A model generated the notes under the pieces. It ran no database searches. It was not told the DNA's origin and worked only from the letters and a program-made list of their open reading frames with translations. Both the position numbers and the translations under genes were made by a program. From Tritrichomonas foetus (taxonomy: Eukaryota; Parabasalia; Tritrichomonadida; Tritrichomonadidae): a stretch of 18,283 bases of DNA. The stretch is taken from contig MLAK01000581.1 of NCBI GenBank assembly GCA_001839685.1, positions 1 to 18,283 of the forward strand. Reading direction: 5' to 3'. Shown piece by piece: positions 1 through 7,406 of this stretch (within the stretch, counting starts at the first letter, position 1; each line of letters opens with the position of its first letter).

Positions 1-59
1 GCGGCGAACGATAGGTGAGACGTGAAATTTCTCATTTTTGGGGTGGGTACCATTTCCAC
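1..59. repeat. Left copy of an exact 59-bp inverted duplication
   Basis: This segment is the perfect reverse complement of 1915-1973 inside the transposon. Beyond base 59 the two copies diverge at once to weak similarity. The left copy touches the window edge, so the duplication may continue outside. Read on the minus strand, its frame joins the asparagine-rich frame to its right without a break. Confidence 0.95.
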
Positions 60-732
60 TCCTTATCATATCTACTCGTGTTGTGAGTATTATTATTGTG
101 TTGTTGTTATTTATGAAATTACAGTTATTGAAATAATTCTTCAATGTTGTATTTGCTTTATTAAAAATCATGTAAATGTTACTATGAATGTAGGTATGAT
201 TATTGTTGTTACAATTGTTATGAATATTGTTGTTATCATTTTCAAAATCTTGAAAAGTGAAAGGAGGTACATTCATATCTTCAGTGTTAATAAATGAATT
301 GACATCAATCTTCTGACAATATTTCTCATCATCAGTCAAAGGAAGAGGCGGAACAGTTGTCTTAAATTCGATGATATCATCGATAATGTGCGTTTGGCCT
401 CTATTGACAAATGCACCTGATCTGTCATCACTGTCAATTGGGAATTTATCGAATAAATCCTCGTTGGCAGTGATGATTACCTATTCTGGTTGAGGAATGT
501 TGTACATGTCGGCGGTACCATTTTTATTATAATGTATTCCATTGATTAATAAGACTTCTTTGTTAAAAGGTTTGTTGTTCGAAAAGGATAGGGAATTAGA
601 ATATAGAAATTTGTTATTTGAGGGAACGCTTGAAGAATTGTTGGTAAAATCGTTAAATATATCTGTTGAATAATGGTCGTCTCGAATCTGGTGAGTAGGG
701 TTTACGAATATTTCATTAGATTCTGAAAAATT
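1..732 (-). pseudogene. Broken Asn-rich reading frame, partial at window edge
   Basis: No family is recognised. One minus-strand frame stays open from 732 to 1 apart from a single in-frame TAG at 481-483; a TAA at 733-735 closes it upstream. The composition is protein-like, with acidic/hydrophobic stretches, a PPLPL run near 350 and Asn-rich tracts encoded near 70-240, as in trichomonad regulatory proteins. There is no convincing ATG near the upstream end, and the frame stops about 25 bp short of the transposon left end, so the 5' part of a gene may have been displaced or lost. The last 59 bp are shared with the transposon in the same frame. It could be a disabled host gene or a second degraded element; I cannot tell which. 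Confidence 0.5.
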
Positions 733-757
733 TTATCGAAAAGTATCGTGAGTGGTA

Positions 758-802
758 CAGGGATCCCTCGATAAAGTAAGTTTTTTTTTTGAAAGGGAAA
801 AT
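758..802 (+). repeat. Left terminal inverted repeat of the pogo-like element
   Basis: The repeat begins CAGGGATCCCTCGATAAAG, then has a run of ten T and ends GAAAGGGAAAAT. It pairs with 2111-2155 with four substitutions and no gaps. The preceding TA is at 756-757. Confidence 0.9.
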
Positions 803-805
803 TGA

Positions 806-1942
806 ATGCTTTTCAAAGCTAACCACCAAGAAAATGCGCTTCAATTTTGGCGCCTTTTGATGAATACCACCGAATCTGCTTCACAATGTGAGGAAGCATT
901 CCTTTCATTTGAGTCGGCATATAATGTTCGAAAAGGAATAGCATGGTGCGAAGAAAACGGAATCACCTATAGAATGATGAAAAATTATTATGACAAATGG
1001 TTAATTAATCCGTCGTTTAATCCAGATAATATTGGGCGAGGAGTTTCTCAAAGAGCTTTCTCGCAAGAAGAAGAAGCCAAAATATACGACAATCTACTTT
1101 CTAACTATACATATCAAGGAATTCCGATCAGTGACAAATTGATTGCCGAAGAATTTATGAATGCATATCGACTTAAACATCCATATACAACGCGGAATCA
1201 TTATTTTCAAGCATCAAAAGGTTTTGCATGGCGATCGAAAATTAGGAATGATATTACTTCGAGAAGGAGCAATAAAATCCCAAAAAATGATCTCGACCAG
1301 AAAGATGTTGAACTGTTTATGAACGCTGTTGAAGCAGTATTCGAAACATTTCTTCCTGAAAGGATTGTAAACGTTGACGAAATTCCAGTCCATGTGGAGC
1401 AGCAAACTCAATTTACTATTGCACGCAGAGGCGACCCTACTCCTCCTGTAAAGAAAAACTGTTCACCGAAACTAATAATCACGGCTGTGTGTGGGATTAC
1501 TGCGAATTACGACAAATTGCCCATTACTTTTATAGTAAAAGGAAAAAGCGCTGTATGTCAACGAAATCTTGGTGTTCATCATCCAAACCAAACATTGGCC
1601 ACGCCAAAAGAAAAAGCAAACGCCGATTCATGTAAAGATTTGATTTCATTTGTTTCGAAATGCATCGGTAATGAGCCTGGATGCTTGATTTGGGACGCGT
1701 ATGGATCACATTGGGTAGAAGATGTTTGGGAGACGGCTGAAATCTGTGATTTGCAGCTCATTCCAATTCCGAAAAATGGCACTCCGTATTATCAGCCGCT
1801 TGATTTTGGGGTTTTTGGACCTCTCCAATCATCTTATAATTCGAACATAAAGGCACTGCCTAGAAGAAACATGTCACAACTTGTCGCCAAGCAGAATAGT
1901 AGTTATCATAGGATGTGGAAATGGTACCCACCCCAAAAATGA
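806..1942 (+). CDS. pogo/Tigger-type DDE transposase, C-terminus frame-broken
   Basis: This 378-residue protein would cut and paste the surrounding element. Residues about 85-155 fit a CENP-B-like helix-turn-helix ending in FQASKGFAWRSKIRNDITSR, the usual region for binding the terminal repeats. The DDE_1 catalytic core follows: D191 in NVDEIPV, D297 in WDAYGSH and D333 in YYQPLDFG, with 35 residues between the last two, as in pogo-type enzymes. The ATG is 3 bp after the left repeat. The frame stops at 1940-1942, inside the 59-bp duplicated segment. The +1 frame is open from about 1851 and encodes a plausible continuation (HVSPIVRRKICDMF) to about 2045, so one frame slip between about 1851 and 1940 is likely. 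The family call is firm; activity is doubtful. Confidence 0.85.
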   Translation: MLFKANHQENALQFWRLLMNTTESASQCEEAFLSFESAYNVRKGIAWCEENGITYRMMKNYYDKWLINPSFNPDNIGRGVSQRAFSQEEEAKIYDNLLSNYTYQGIPISDKLIAEEFMNAYRLKHPYTTRNHYFQASKGFAWRSKIRNDITSRRSNKIPKNDLDQKDVELFMNAVEAVFETFLPERIVNVDEIPVHVEQQTQFTIARRGDPTPPVKKNCSPKLIITAVCGITANYDKLPITFIVKGKSAVCQRNLGVHHPNQTLATPKEKANADSCKDLISFVSKCIGNEPGCLIWDAYGSHWVEDVWETAEICDLQLIPIPKNGTPYYQPLDFGVFGPLQSSYNSNIKALPRRNMSQLVAKQNSSYHRMWKWYPPQK

Positions 1943-1973
1943 GAAATTTCACGTCTCACCTATCGTTCGCCGC
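1915..1973. repeat. Right copy of the 59-bp inverted duplication
   Basis: This is an exact reverse complement of 1-59. It contains the stop codon that ends the transposase frame. In the alternative frame it encodes NGTHPKNEKFHVSPIVRR, the same peptide as the left copy gives on the minus strand. Confidence 0.95.
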
Positions 1974-2110
1974 AAAATTTGTGACATGTTTCTCCACTCA
2001 TACAATACAATCTTCTTGGAGATGTCGATAAAGGTTTTTTTGTAAAAATAACGCTGTTGCTTCTGTTTTTGGTCTTTATAAAAATGAAAAAATTCGTTAA
2101 AAAGTATTAC

Positions 2111-2155
2111 ATTTTCCCTTTCGAAAAAAAAACTTACCTTATCTAGGGACCCCTG
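2111..2155 (-). repeat. Right terminal inverted repeat of the pogo-like element
   Basis: The reverse complement starts CAGGGGTCCCTAGATAAGG and ends GAAAGGGAAAAT, mirroring 758-802. TA follows at 2156-2157. Confidence 0.9.
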
Positions 2156-2160
2156 TATCA

Positions 2161-2189
2161 ATCGAATCAGCACCTTGTGCTGATCCGAT
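2161..2189. repeat. Inverted repeat (hairpin) between transposon and tRNA gene
   Basis: Two 13-nt arms (2161-2173 and 2177-2189) pair with one mismatch around a 3-nt CTT loop; the core is ATCAGCAC/GTGCTGAT. It begins 3 bp after the transposon's flanking TA. Function is unknown. Confidence 0.75.
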
Positions 2190-2216
2190 ATATATATTAA
2201 AGGTCGGGCTAACATC

Positions 2217-2232
2217 AAAAAACGAAAAAAAA
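2217..2232 (-). terminator. RNA polymerase III terminator of tRNA-Asn
   Basis: Just after the tRNA 3' end, the minus strand reads a run of eight T (2232-2225) and then a run of six T (2222-2217), the usual Pol III stop signal with a back-up. Confidence 0.8.
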
Positions 2233-2234
2233 TC

Positions 2235-2307
2235 TCCTCCCGTGTGGCTCGAACACACGACTTCCAGATTAACAGTCTGACACTCTAACCAACTGAGTTA
2301 GGGAGGA
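2235..2307 (-). tRNA. tRNA-Asn (anticodon GTT)
   Basis: The minus strand folds as a complete 73-nt cloverleaf: acceptor TCCTCCC/GGGAGGA (7 perfect pairs), D stem ACTC/GAGT, anticodon stem TCAGA/TCTGG with loop CTGTTAA, and T stem GTGTG/CACAC with loop TTCGAGC. The anticodon GTT lies at 2273-2271 and decodes AAC/AAU as asparagine. There is no intron and no encoded CCA, as is normal for eukaryotes. A-box and B-box promoters are internal. The T-run terminator follows directly. Confidence 0.97.
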
Positions 2308-2373
2308 AGTCTGAAGCATTTATTATCAAAGACTTGCTAAATCTTAAACCTGCTTTCATGTGAATTAATTTAT

Positions 2374-2392
2374 TTGACAAAATTTAGGTCAA
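2374..2392 (+). promoter_or_regulatory. TTGAC...AGGTCAA promoter-like motif
   Basis: TTGAC (2374-2378) and AGGTCAA (2386-2392) face each other as a short inverted repeat, 5 bp before the ATG at 2398. The same pair, with similar spacing, precedes the next gene (4368-4387). A promoter role is inferred from recurrence only. Confidence 0.45.
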
Positions 2393-2397
2393 TTGCA

Positions 2398-4251
2398 ATG
2401 ACCTGTATAATTAGATTTTTTCCCATGAGCAACATTTCGCCAGATCCTACCACTCTGCTCCAAGAAATCGAAAGTTACCTTAAAGGTGATTCACTCGAAC
2501 AATTTCACAAAATTCTAGCAAGTGTTAATGAAAAACAAAATGATGCAGAGACTTTATATAATCAAATTTTCGAACTCATTCAAGGTAACGAAAAACTCCG
2601 CACTCTATTTGAAGAAGGCATAGAATCTTCCAACAATGATATTGATGCAGTTGCTGCTCTCGCGCTTTTCATCCAAGTGGTTAATACAAATCTCAAAACT
2701 CAGACAAACTTTCTTCCTCAATTCACGCACGCTATTGCTCTTTTTGTTAACGAACTTATTCCACTTCAGTATTTTGAAAACAGAATTCACCAGCTGGCTT
2801 CGCCTCTTTCACTCAGATATCGAAAAACAATCGAGCAAGAACTTTCAAAATTAATCAATAAAATCCGGTCAGCTGATCAAGAAAACTTTTTCAGAGCTGT
2901 TCGAGAAGATGTTCTCAAAAGTGTAAGTGAGGAATTTGTTGTAAATCCGAATTATTCACCTTCTTTATTGATGCAGATGATGGTGATAATTGGCTGTAGT
3001 TGTAATGTTGATCAAATTAATTACGTCTTTCGGGCATTGAAATTATATGCGTCTGATTTGATGCCAATTGATGCAGTCTATCATTACATACAACCAATTA
3101 ACATCACAATTGCACAAATTTTTGAAGAGGCTGCCCAAACAGAAAAAATTGAAAATTTTTATCCCCTTTCTATCTTTGAATCAATGAAAAAAGATTTCTC
3201 TACACCACAATTGAAATGGGCACTTGGTGATACTCTCTACGATATTCTAAATACTCAACTTTCTTCTCCAAATTCATCTTTGACTGATAAGTTAAGTGAA
3301 AAATTAGATAAATTTGATAAGAATAGCAGTGAAAGAAATGAGAAAAATGGAGAAAGTCCACCATCCATTCTCCAACTTGCACAGATGTACAAAGAAGACT
3401 TTAAAAAGCAGAAAGACAGAAATGAAGCAGCAACTATTCCATATATTGCAGAAATGCGCTGTGCCAAAATGCTTCAAGGAATTACAGCAATAGTGAATTC
3501 ATTAAGAGCAGATAATTATAGTACGCCACCAACCATTCCATCGAATATTGTTGATTCCGTTTTTGGCAGCACTAAATTTGATCAATCAAATGATGCATTC
3601 TATTCAGTGTTCATTAATACATGTCTAGAAATTGGATCTATCGCTAATAAACAAGAAATTCACTTCCTTGATCAGAAATTGCTATCATATAATCCATCAT
3701 CTAATGATTGGCGTTGTACATTTAAATATAAAGTTACAAAAAGATACATGACACACACCTTATTTTTCAATGGTAGGAAGATCCAAATTGATGATGATGA
3801 AATTATCAAAGTTGTTGCACGCCTTCTCAAAAAGTTCTCACAGAGATTTACAGATCTTGAGAATTCATGTGAAGCTTTCTTGAAAATGATGGATGGCGGT
3901 GAATATGAATTGAATGAATTTGCTGCTTTTACTGTTTTTTGCTACTTTGAAATCATAGAAATGGTTCAAACAGCGCAAAGCACAAATTACGATTTTACAA
4001 AACTAGCAGATCGTGTGTGGGAAGAAACATCGCCACTTGCGAATTTCGATGGCCTGTCGATAGCTAACATTGACATAGTTCTGAAATATTTCGCTAGATA
4101 TTTGAATATGGCGTATAAAAATCCAAGCCAATTTGAAAACAACAACTCTGATTTCGCATCTTCCGGAATTGCTTATCACTTATCTGCGAAAGACAATGTT
4201 TTTGAAATTGGCGGATACATTAATCCAGTGTTTGATTTAACTTTTCCATAA
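2398..4251 (+). CDS. Unrecognised helical protein (weak Sin3/PAH resemblance)
   Basis: The protein has 617 residues from the ATG at 2398, or 608 from the ATG at 2425, whose product starts MSNISPDP and looks the more natural N-terminus. The frame also has an upstream TTG at 2374, which is not a credible start. It is mostly amphipathic helix, with no signal peptide or membrane segment, and has a Ser/Asn/Lys-rich low-complexity linker at about residues 300-335. Near the N-terminus, a stretch containing LYNQIFELIQGNEKLRTLF followed by EEGI vaguely resembles the paired amphipathic helix of Sin3 corepressors, and a C-terminal helical stretch (FLKMMDGGEYELNEF) vaguely resembles the Sin3 C-terminal region. 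These are hints only; I do not assign a function. The stop codon is TAA followed by A, matching the trichomonad UAAA polyadenylation signal. Confidence 0.85.
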   Translation: MTCIIRFFPMSNISPDPTTLLQEIESYLKGDSLEQFHKILASVNEKQNDAETLYNQIFELIQGNEKLRTLFEEGIESSNNDIDAVAALALFIQVVNTNLKTQTNFLPQFTHAIALFVNELIPLQYFENRIHQLASPLSLRYRKTIEQELSKLINKIRSADQENFFRAVREDVLKSVSEEFVVNPNYSPSLLMQMMVIIGCSCNVDQINYVFRALKLYASDLMPIDAVYHYIQPINITIAQIFEEAAQTEKIENFYPLSIFESMKKDFSTPQLKWALGDTLYDILNTQLSSPNSSLTDKLSEKLDKFDKNSSERNEKNGESPPSILQLAQMYKEDFKKQKDRNEAATIPYIAEMRCAKMLQGITAIVNSLRADNYSTPPTIPSNIVDSVFGSTKFDQSNDAFYSVFINTCLEIGSIANKQEIHFLDQKLLSYNPSSNDWRCTFKYKVTKRYMTHTLFFNGRKIQIDDDEIIKVVARLLKKFSQRFTDLENSCEAFLKMMDGGEYELNEFAAFTVFCYFEIIEMVQTAQSTNYDFTKLADRVWEETSPLANFDGLSIANIDIVLKYFARYLNMAYKNPSQFENNNSDFASSGIAYHLSAKDNVFEIGGYINPVFDLTFP

Positions 4252-4356
4252 AAATATATTTATATCATAATTTTTATCATAAATTATTTCTTTTTATTTT
4301 CCACCATTAATTGATCAAATTTTTAAGTTTTGAATTCAATTTGATCGTTGTAAGAA

Positions 4357-4406
4357 TTCACCTATTTTTGACTTTTTTTAAGGTCAATCAAAAAACATTT
4401 TCACCT
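4357..4406 (+). promoter_or_regulatory. AGGTSAA motif cluster upstream of the cathepsin-like gene
   Basis: Three sites are seen in 50 bp: TTCACCT at 4357-4363, AGGTCAA at 4381-4387 (with a facing TTGAC at 4368-4372), and TTCACCT at 4400-4406. The last ends two bases before the ATG, giving CCTCAATG. The TCA next to the ATG recalls the trichomonad initiator, so the mRNA leader may be nearly absent. Confidence 0.5.
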
Positions 4407-4408
4407 CA

Positions 4409-5167
4409 ATGATTACTTATTTATTATTTTCTTTTGGACTCCGAAAAATCGTCCCATCTCCTGACCCATTAACTAACATTTCAGACTTACCGTTTTTTTA
4501 TAATTTTCTCGAATCCTATCCAGAATGTGACTATAGCGATACAATGATGCCATGTAACTGCTCGTATGCCCTGTCAGTTCTTAAGGCAATAGGTCACAGA
4601 TTCTGTCGACAGACTCATCGTACAACAATACTCTCGCCTCAATATGCAATGACCTGCGATATCACGAACGACGGCTGTAACGGCGGCTGCCAAGTCAGTA
4701 CGTATAATTTCCTGGAGACAAACGGCGTTCCGGACATAGATTGCCATCCATGGAATAATAAATTTAAAAATTCCTATTCGTTTGAATTGTGTAGTAAATG
4801 CTATAACAAATCACGAATGACACTTTATAAACTTAAAAAAAAGTCAACAAGGAGGCTCCTAAGTGCTCCTGATATGATGCGGGCGATTTATGAAAGGGGA
4901 CCAATTACCGCCACAATTGTGACCGACGATAGGTTCAGAAACTATCATGATGGTGGAGTTTACATCAGCCTAAATCATATTGCATCCGAAGTTGGAGATC
5001 ATACAATTGAAATTGTTGGATGGGGAGTAAGACAAGGTTCTCCATACTGGATTGCAAGAGGGAGTAATGACGACAACTGGGGTGAAGAAGGATATATCAA
5101 GATCGGGATGGGAGTGAATAATGGTAACTTAGAAAATTCTGCATATGAAGCTGATCCATACATATGA
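4409..5167 (+). CDS. Cathepsin B-like papain-family protein, catalytically altered
   Basis: This 252-residue protein has the C1A fold. LPFFYNFLESYPEC (27-40) matches the mature N-terminus of cathepsin B; PCNCSYALSVLKAIGHRFC (48-66) matches the active-site helix; DGCNGGC (88-94) is the cathepsin B signature; GDHTIEIVGWG (196-206) holds His198; YWIARGSNDDNWGEEGYIKI (213-232) is the Asn loop. Aligned to CGSCWAF, the catalytic Cys falls on Ser52 and the next Trp on Tyr53. Aligned to ANSW, the catalytic Asn falls on Gly218, and the oxyanion Gln is also missing. It should therefore be an inactive or serine-substituted homologue, as in TINAG-type and some SERA-type proteins. The propeptide is missing or very short (about 25 residues, the first 11 hydrophobic), and the occluding loop is reduced. 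Family is sure; loss of activity is inferred. Confidence 0.92.
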   Translation: MITYLLFSFGLRKIVPSPDPLTNISDLPFFYNFLESYPECDYSDTMMPCNCSYALSVLKAIGHRFCRQTHRTTILSPQYAMTCDITNDGCNGGCQVSTYNFLETNGVPDIDCHPWNNKFKNSYSFELCSKCYNKSRMTLYKLKKKSTRRLLSAPDMMRAIYERGPITATIVTDDRFRNYHDGGVYISLNHIASEVGDHTIEIVGWGVRQGSPYWIARGSNDDNWGEEGYIKIGMGVNNGNLENSAYEADPYI

Positions 5168-5577
5168 TTTCCTTCTATTTTTTTTCAAATGTTTTCTGTT
5201 TTTGTGTTGTATTATGAAAATAAAAATATATGTGTTATTTTACATTATATATATATTATGTCATGTAAATATTAATGTTTATAATGTGAATGACAAATTA
5301 TAATGAAAAAACATTCTAACTGTGTGAATAAATATCACCGAATATAATGCGGTAGAATTTTATAAACATTAGTAACTTAACTGAATTTAAATTGGTGAAC
5401 ACTATAATAAATCATAATTCAGAAGAAACTTTCCTAGAAAAACGTAAAATTAAATATTATTATTCCTAAATAATGAATTATTATCGTTATAAATGAATAG
5501 ATAATGCTAAGTAAGGTTTTTTAAACATTTTATGCCATTATATGTTGCATTTAAATTGATTTTTTGCTAGAATTATT

Positions 5578-5672
5578 TTATTAGAGTCAGCTATATTTTT
5601 GGTGAGTTCCCTAGACCTCCCTTCGGTCTATCTCAAGAACTCACTCTAATAAGTCAGTTATATTTTTGGTGA
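5578..5672. repeat. Nested hairpins flanked by a 21-bp direct repeat
   Basis: The outer arms TTATTAGAGT (5578-5587) and ACTCTAATAA (5643-5652) are perfect inverted repeats. Inside, GTGAGTTC (5602-5609) pairs with GAACTCAC (5637-5644), and TAGACC (5612-5617) with GGTCTA (5625-5630). AGTCAGCTATATTTTTGGTG starts a 21-bp direct repeat at 5585-5605 and 5652-5672 with one mismatch. The core is clearly richer in G+C than its surroundings. It could be a tiny foldback element. Confidence 0.75.
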
Positions 5673-6311
5673 TCCTGAAAAATTGAATGTATCCAAAGAC
5701 ATTGCATGTTATATACAAGATAATCCTCTTTATGATTGAAAATGATTACATCCTATGATGAGTTTCTTCAATCTGTTTTTCACAAGAACGTTGAGTGAAA
5801 GATTTTTTTTTTGAGAATACTCTCAATTATGATTTATTTCGATTTCAATACTTAGAGTTGGGTTTCTATGAACATCAGAATTTTGTATATTCAAAATTTC
5901 ATATTGATAAAATTCAATTGTGATTTAACAAATAACAAGTTCATAATTTTTCTCATTGGTTGTAAAAATAATTTGTAACTGGTGTTTTTATCAAGAAGAC
6001 ATGACTATTCTACTAATTACAATTTGTAAATAGAGCCCAACCATTTCAATGTTTCAGGATCTTCCTGTAATATATTCTTATGAATCTTTTTCTTTGGTAA
6101 TCAAAAACATACGAAGCGATATAAAATATTCAAAATTGTCCAGAATAAGGAACTTTTTGTGTAAAAGATAAAATTAAATTTCAATATAAGTGAATTCTTT
6201 AGAACAATTTGAATATATTAGTGTTATTAGTGAAAAAAGTACATTTTTGGGCTCTTTTCAAATATATATATGTATATATTATTTTAGTGAATAATAGGTG
6301 GATATAATTAC

Positions 6312-6336
6312 GTTAATCATAAACTTTATGATTAAC
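6312..6336. repeat. Perfect 25-bp palindrome
   Basis: GTTAATCATAAA (6312-6323) and its exact reverse complement (6325-6336) flank a single C. It lies about 200 bp beyond the 3' end of the Myb gene. Confidence 0.85.
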
Positions 6337-6533
6337 ATTTATGCTTTTTCATTCACAATTAGTTAATGTCCACTAGTTTGCAATTTTAATTTTCTTAGCA
6401 TTTTCATAATCCGTAATATTTTGGATATTTAATGGCATATTCATCCATTTATCCAAAATAAGTTCATTTTACAAAAAACAATTATTTTAATATCAAAGTT
6501 GATATAAACAGTATTTTTAATATATTAAAACAA

Positions 6534-7406
6534 TTAGGTAGGATTCAGTAAATTTTTTATGCATACTGAACTTATGAAATCCTTTTTGTCTATTTTATTA
6601 TTTATTTTGGATTTCGATAAATCAGCATTTTCTTTATTTTCAAGATTTATACTGATTTTATTCTGGTTTACATTTATTATGACATGGTTTGATCGCTTAA
6701 TTTCATTTTGCATTTTATTATTACATTTATCACTTACCACAGAACTATCCTTGAGTTGATTATCAATCTCACCAAGAGAGTGATTGCTACTGATTCTATT
6801 TGTAGAACTTCCTTCAGCTTTGTATGAGAATTGATTCAAAATATTTTCATGCGAATTTGGGGAACTTTGATTTGTATTTATTTGGATGTAATTTTGATGA
6901 ATTTCGATTATATTTTCGAATTTATTTCCATCATGAAGATGATAAACACTTGCTTCATTCATACAAGTTGATGATATTGATATATTTTGGATATTTGTTG
7001 AATATGGAGTGTTTTGAAATGTTGGAATTGCTTCTGCAGTTTTTCTATTGAGTGCATTCCAATGATTCTTAATTGAATTGTCAGATCTCCCCCGAAAGTA
7101 TTGTGCAATTTTAGTCCATTTTGGTCCAATTTCATGATATTTCTGAAATAAAAGCTGGTCCTCATACTCAGTCCAAGGGAGGTGATTTACATAAGGTGAA
7201 AGATACATCCTCCATCTTTCTTTACATTGTCGAGCTGTTCGTGATCGCATCAGTTTTGCAATGAGATTCCAGTTGAGATCTCCAACACGACTAATAACTT
7301 CAACCAACTTGACATCTTCTTCTCTAGAAAAGACACACCTTGTTTTTTTCTTATTTTGCGTGGTCTCAGAAGGCGTTGAGGAAGGCTGTCCCTCTGCCTC
7401 GTTCAT
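6534..7406 (-). CDS. R2R3 Myb-like DNA-binding protein
   Basis: This 290-residue nuclear protein starts at the ATG at 7406-7404. Two Myb repeats lie at residues about 25-70 and 76-121. The regularly spaced aromatic residues are F26, W46, W65 in the first and W78, W97, W116 in the second. The recognition helices contain RTARQCKERWRMYL and RSDNSIKNHWNAL, typical of sequence-specific R2R3 Mybs. The rest (about 125-290) is Ser/Asn/Lys-rich and poorly ordered. Short proteins with only two N-terminal repeats are abundant in trichomonads, where characterised members bind promoters of iron-responsive and other genes. Targets here are unknown. No AGGTSAA motif is seen just upstream of it. Confidence 0.95.
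   Translation of the reverse strand: MNEAEGQPSSTPSETTQNKKKTRCVFSREEDVKLVEVISRVGDLNWNLIAKLMRSRTARQCKERWRMYLSPYVNHLPWTEYEDQLLFQKYHEIGPKWTKIAQYFRGRSDNSIKNHWNALNRKTAEAIPTFQNTPYSTNIQNISISSTCMNEASVYHLHDGNKFENIIEIHQNYIQINTNQSSPNSHENILNQFSYKAEGSSTNRISSNHSLGEIDNQLKDSSVVSDKCNNKMQNEIKRSNHVIINVNQNKISINLENKENADLSKSKINNKIDKKDFISSVCIKNLLNPT

Larger units (their letters stand above)
758..2155 (+). mobile_element. pogo/Tigger-like DNA transposon
   Basis: The 1,398-bp element is bounded by 45-bp terminal inverted repeats starting CAGGG, each flanked by a TA (756-757 and 2156-2157), the target duplication expected of the Tc1/mariner/pogo superfamily. It carries one transposase gene that starts 3 bp inside the left repeat. 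The repeats match at about 41 of 45 positions, so the copy is not brand new. The transposase C-terminus is frame-broken, so this copy is probably not autonomous. It lies 77 bp beyond the 3' end of a tRNA-Asn gene. Confidence 0.88.
5168..6533. other. AT-rich intergenic region with small repeats
   Basis: No credible gene on either strand. It separates the tail-to-tail cathepsin-like and Myb genes. Apart from the repeat cluster at 5578-5672 and the palindrome at 6312-6336 I see only low-complexity AT runs (for example 6262-6280). Confidence 0.7.

Noticed and set aside
22..297. 91-codon plus-strand frame starting with GTG
   Set aside because: It has no ATG start, is a Val/Ile/Tyr-rich shadow of the Asn-rich minus-strand frame, and begins inside the 59-bp repeat.
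1949..2218. 89-codon minus-strand ATG frame across the transposon right end
   Set aside because: It runs antisense through the terminal repeat and the transposase 3' region, has no known motif, and starts only 17 bp after the tRNA terminator. Joining it across the transposon TA gives only a 38-codon frame.
2374..2397. N-terminal extension from a TTG start
   Set aside because: TTG starts are not expected in a eukaryotic nuclear gene, and the segment overlaps the TTGAC...AGGTCAA motif.
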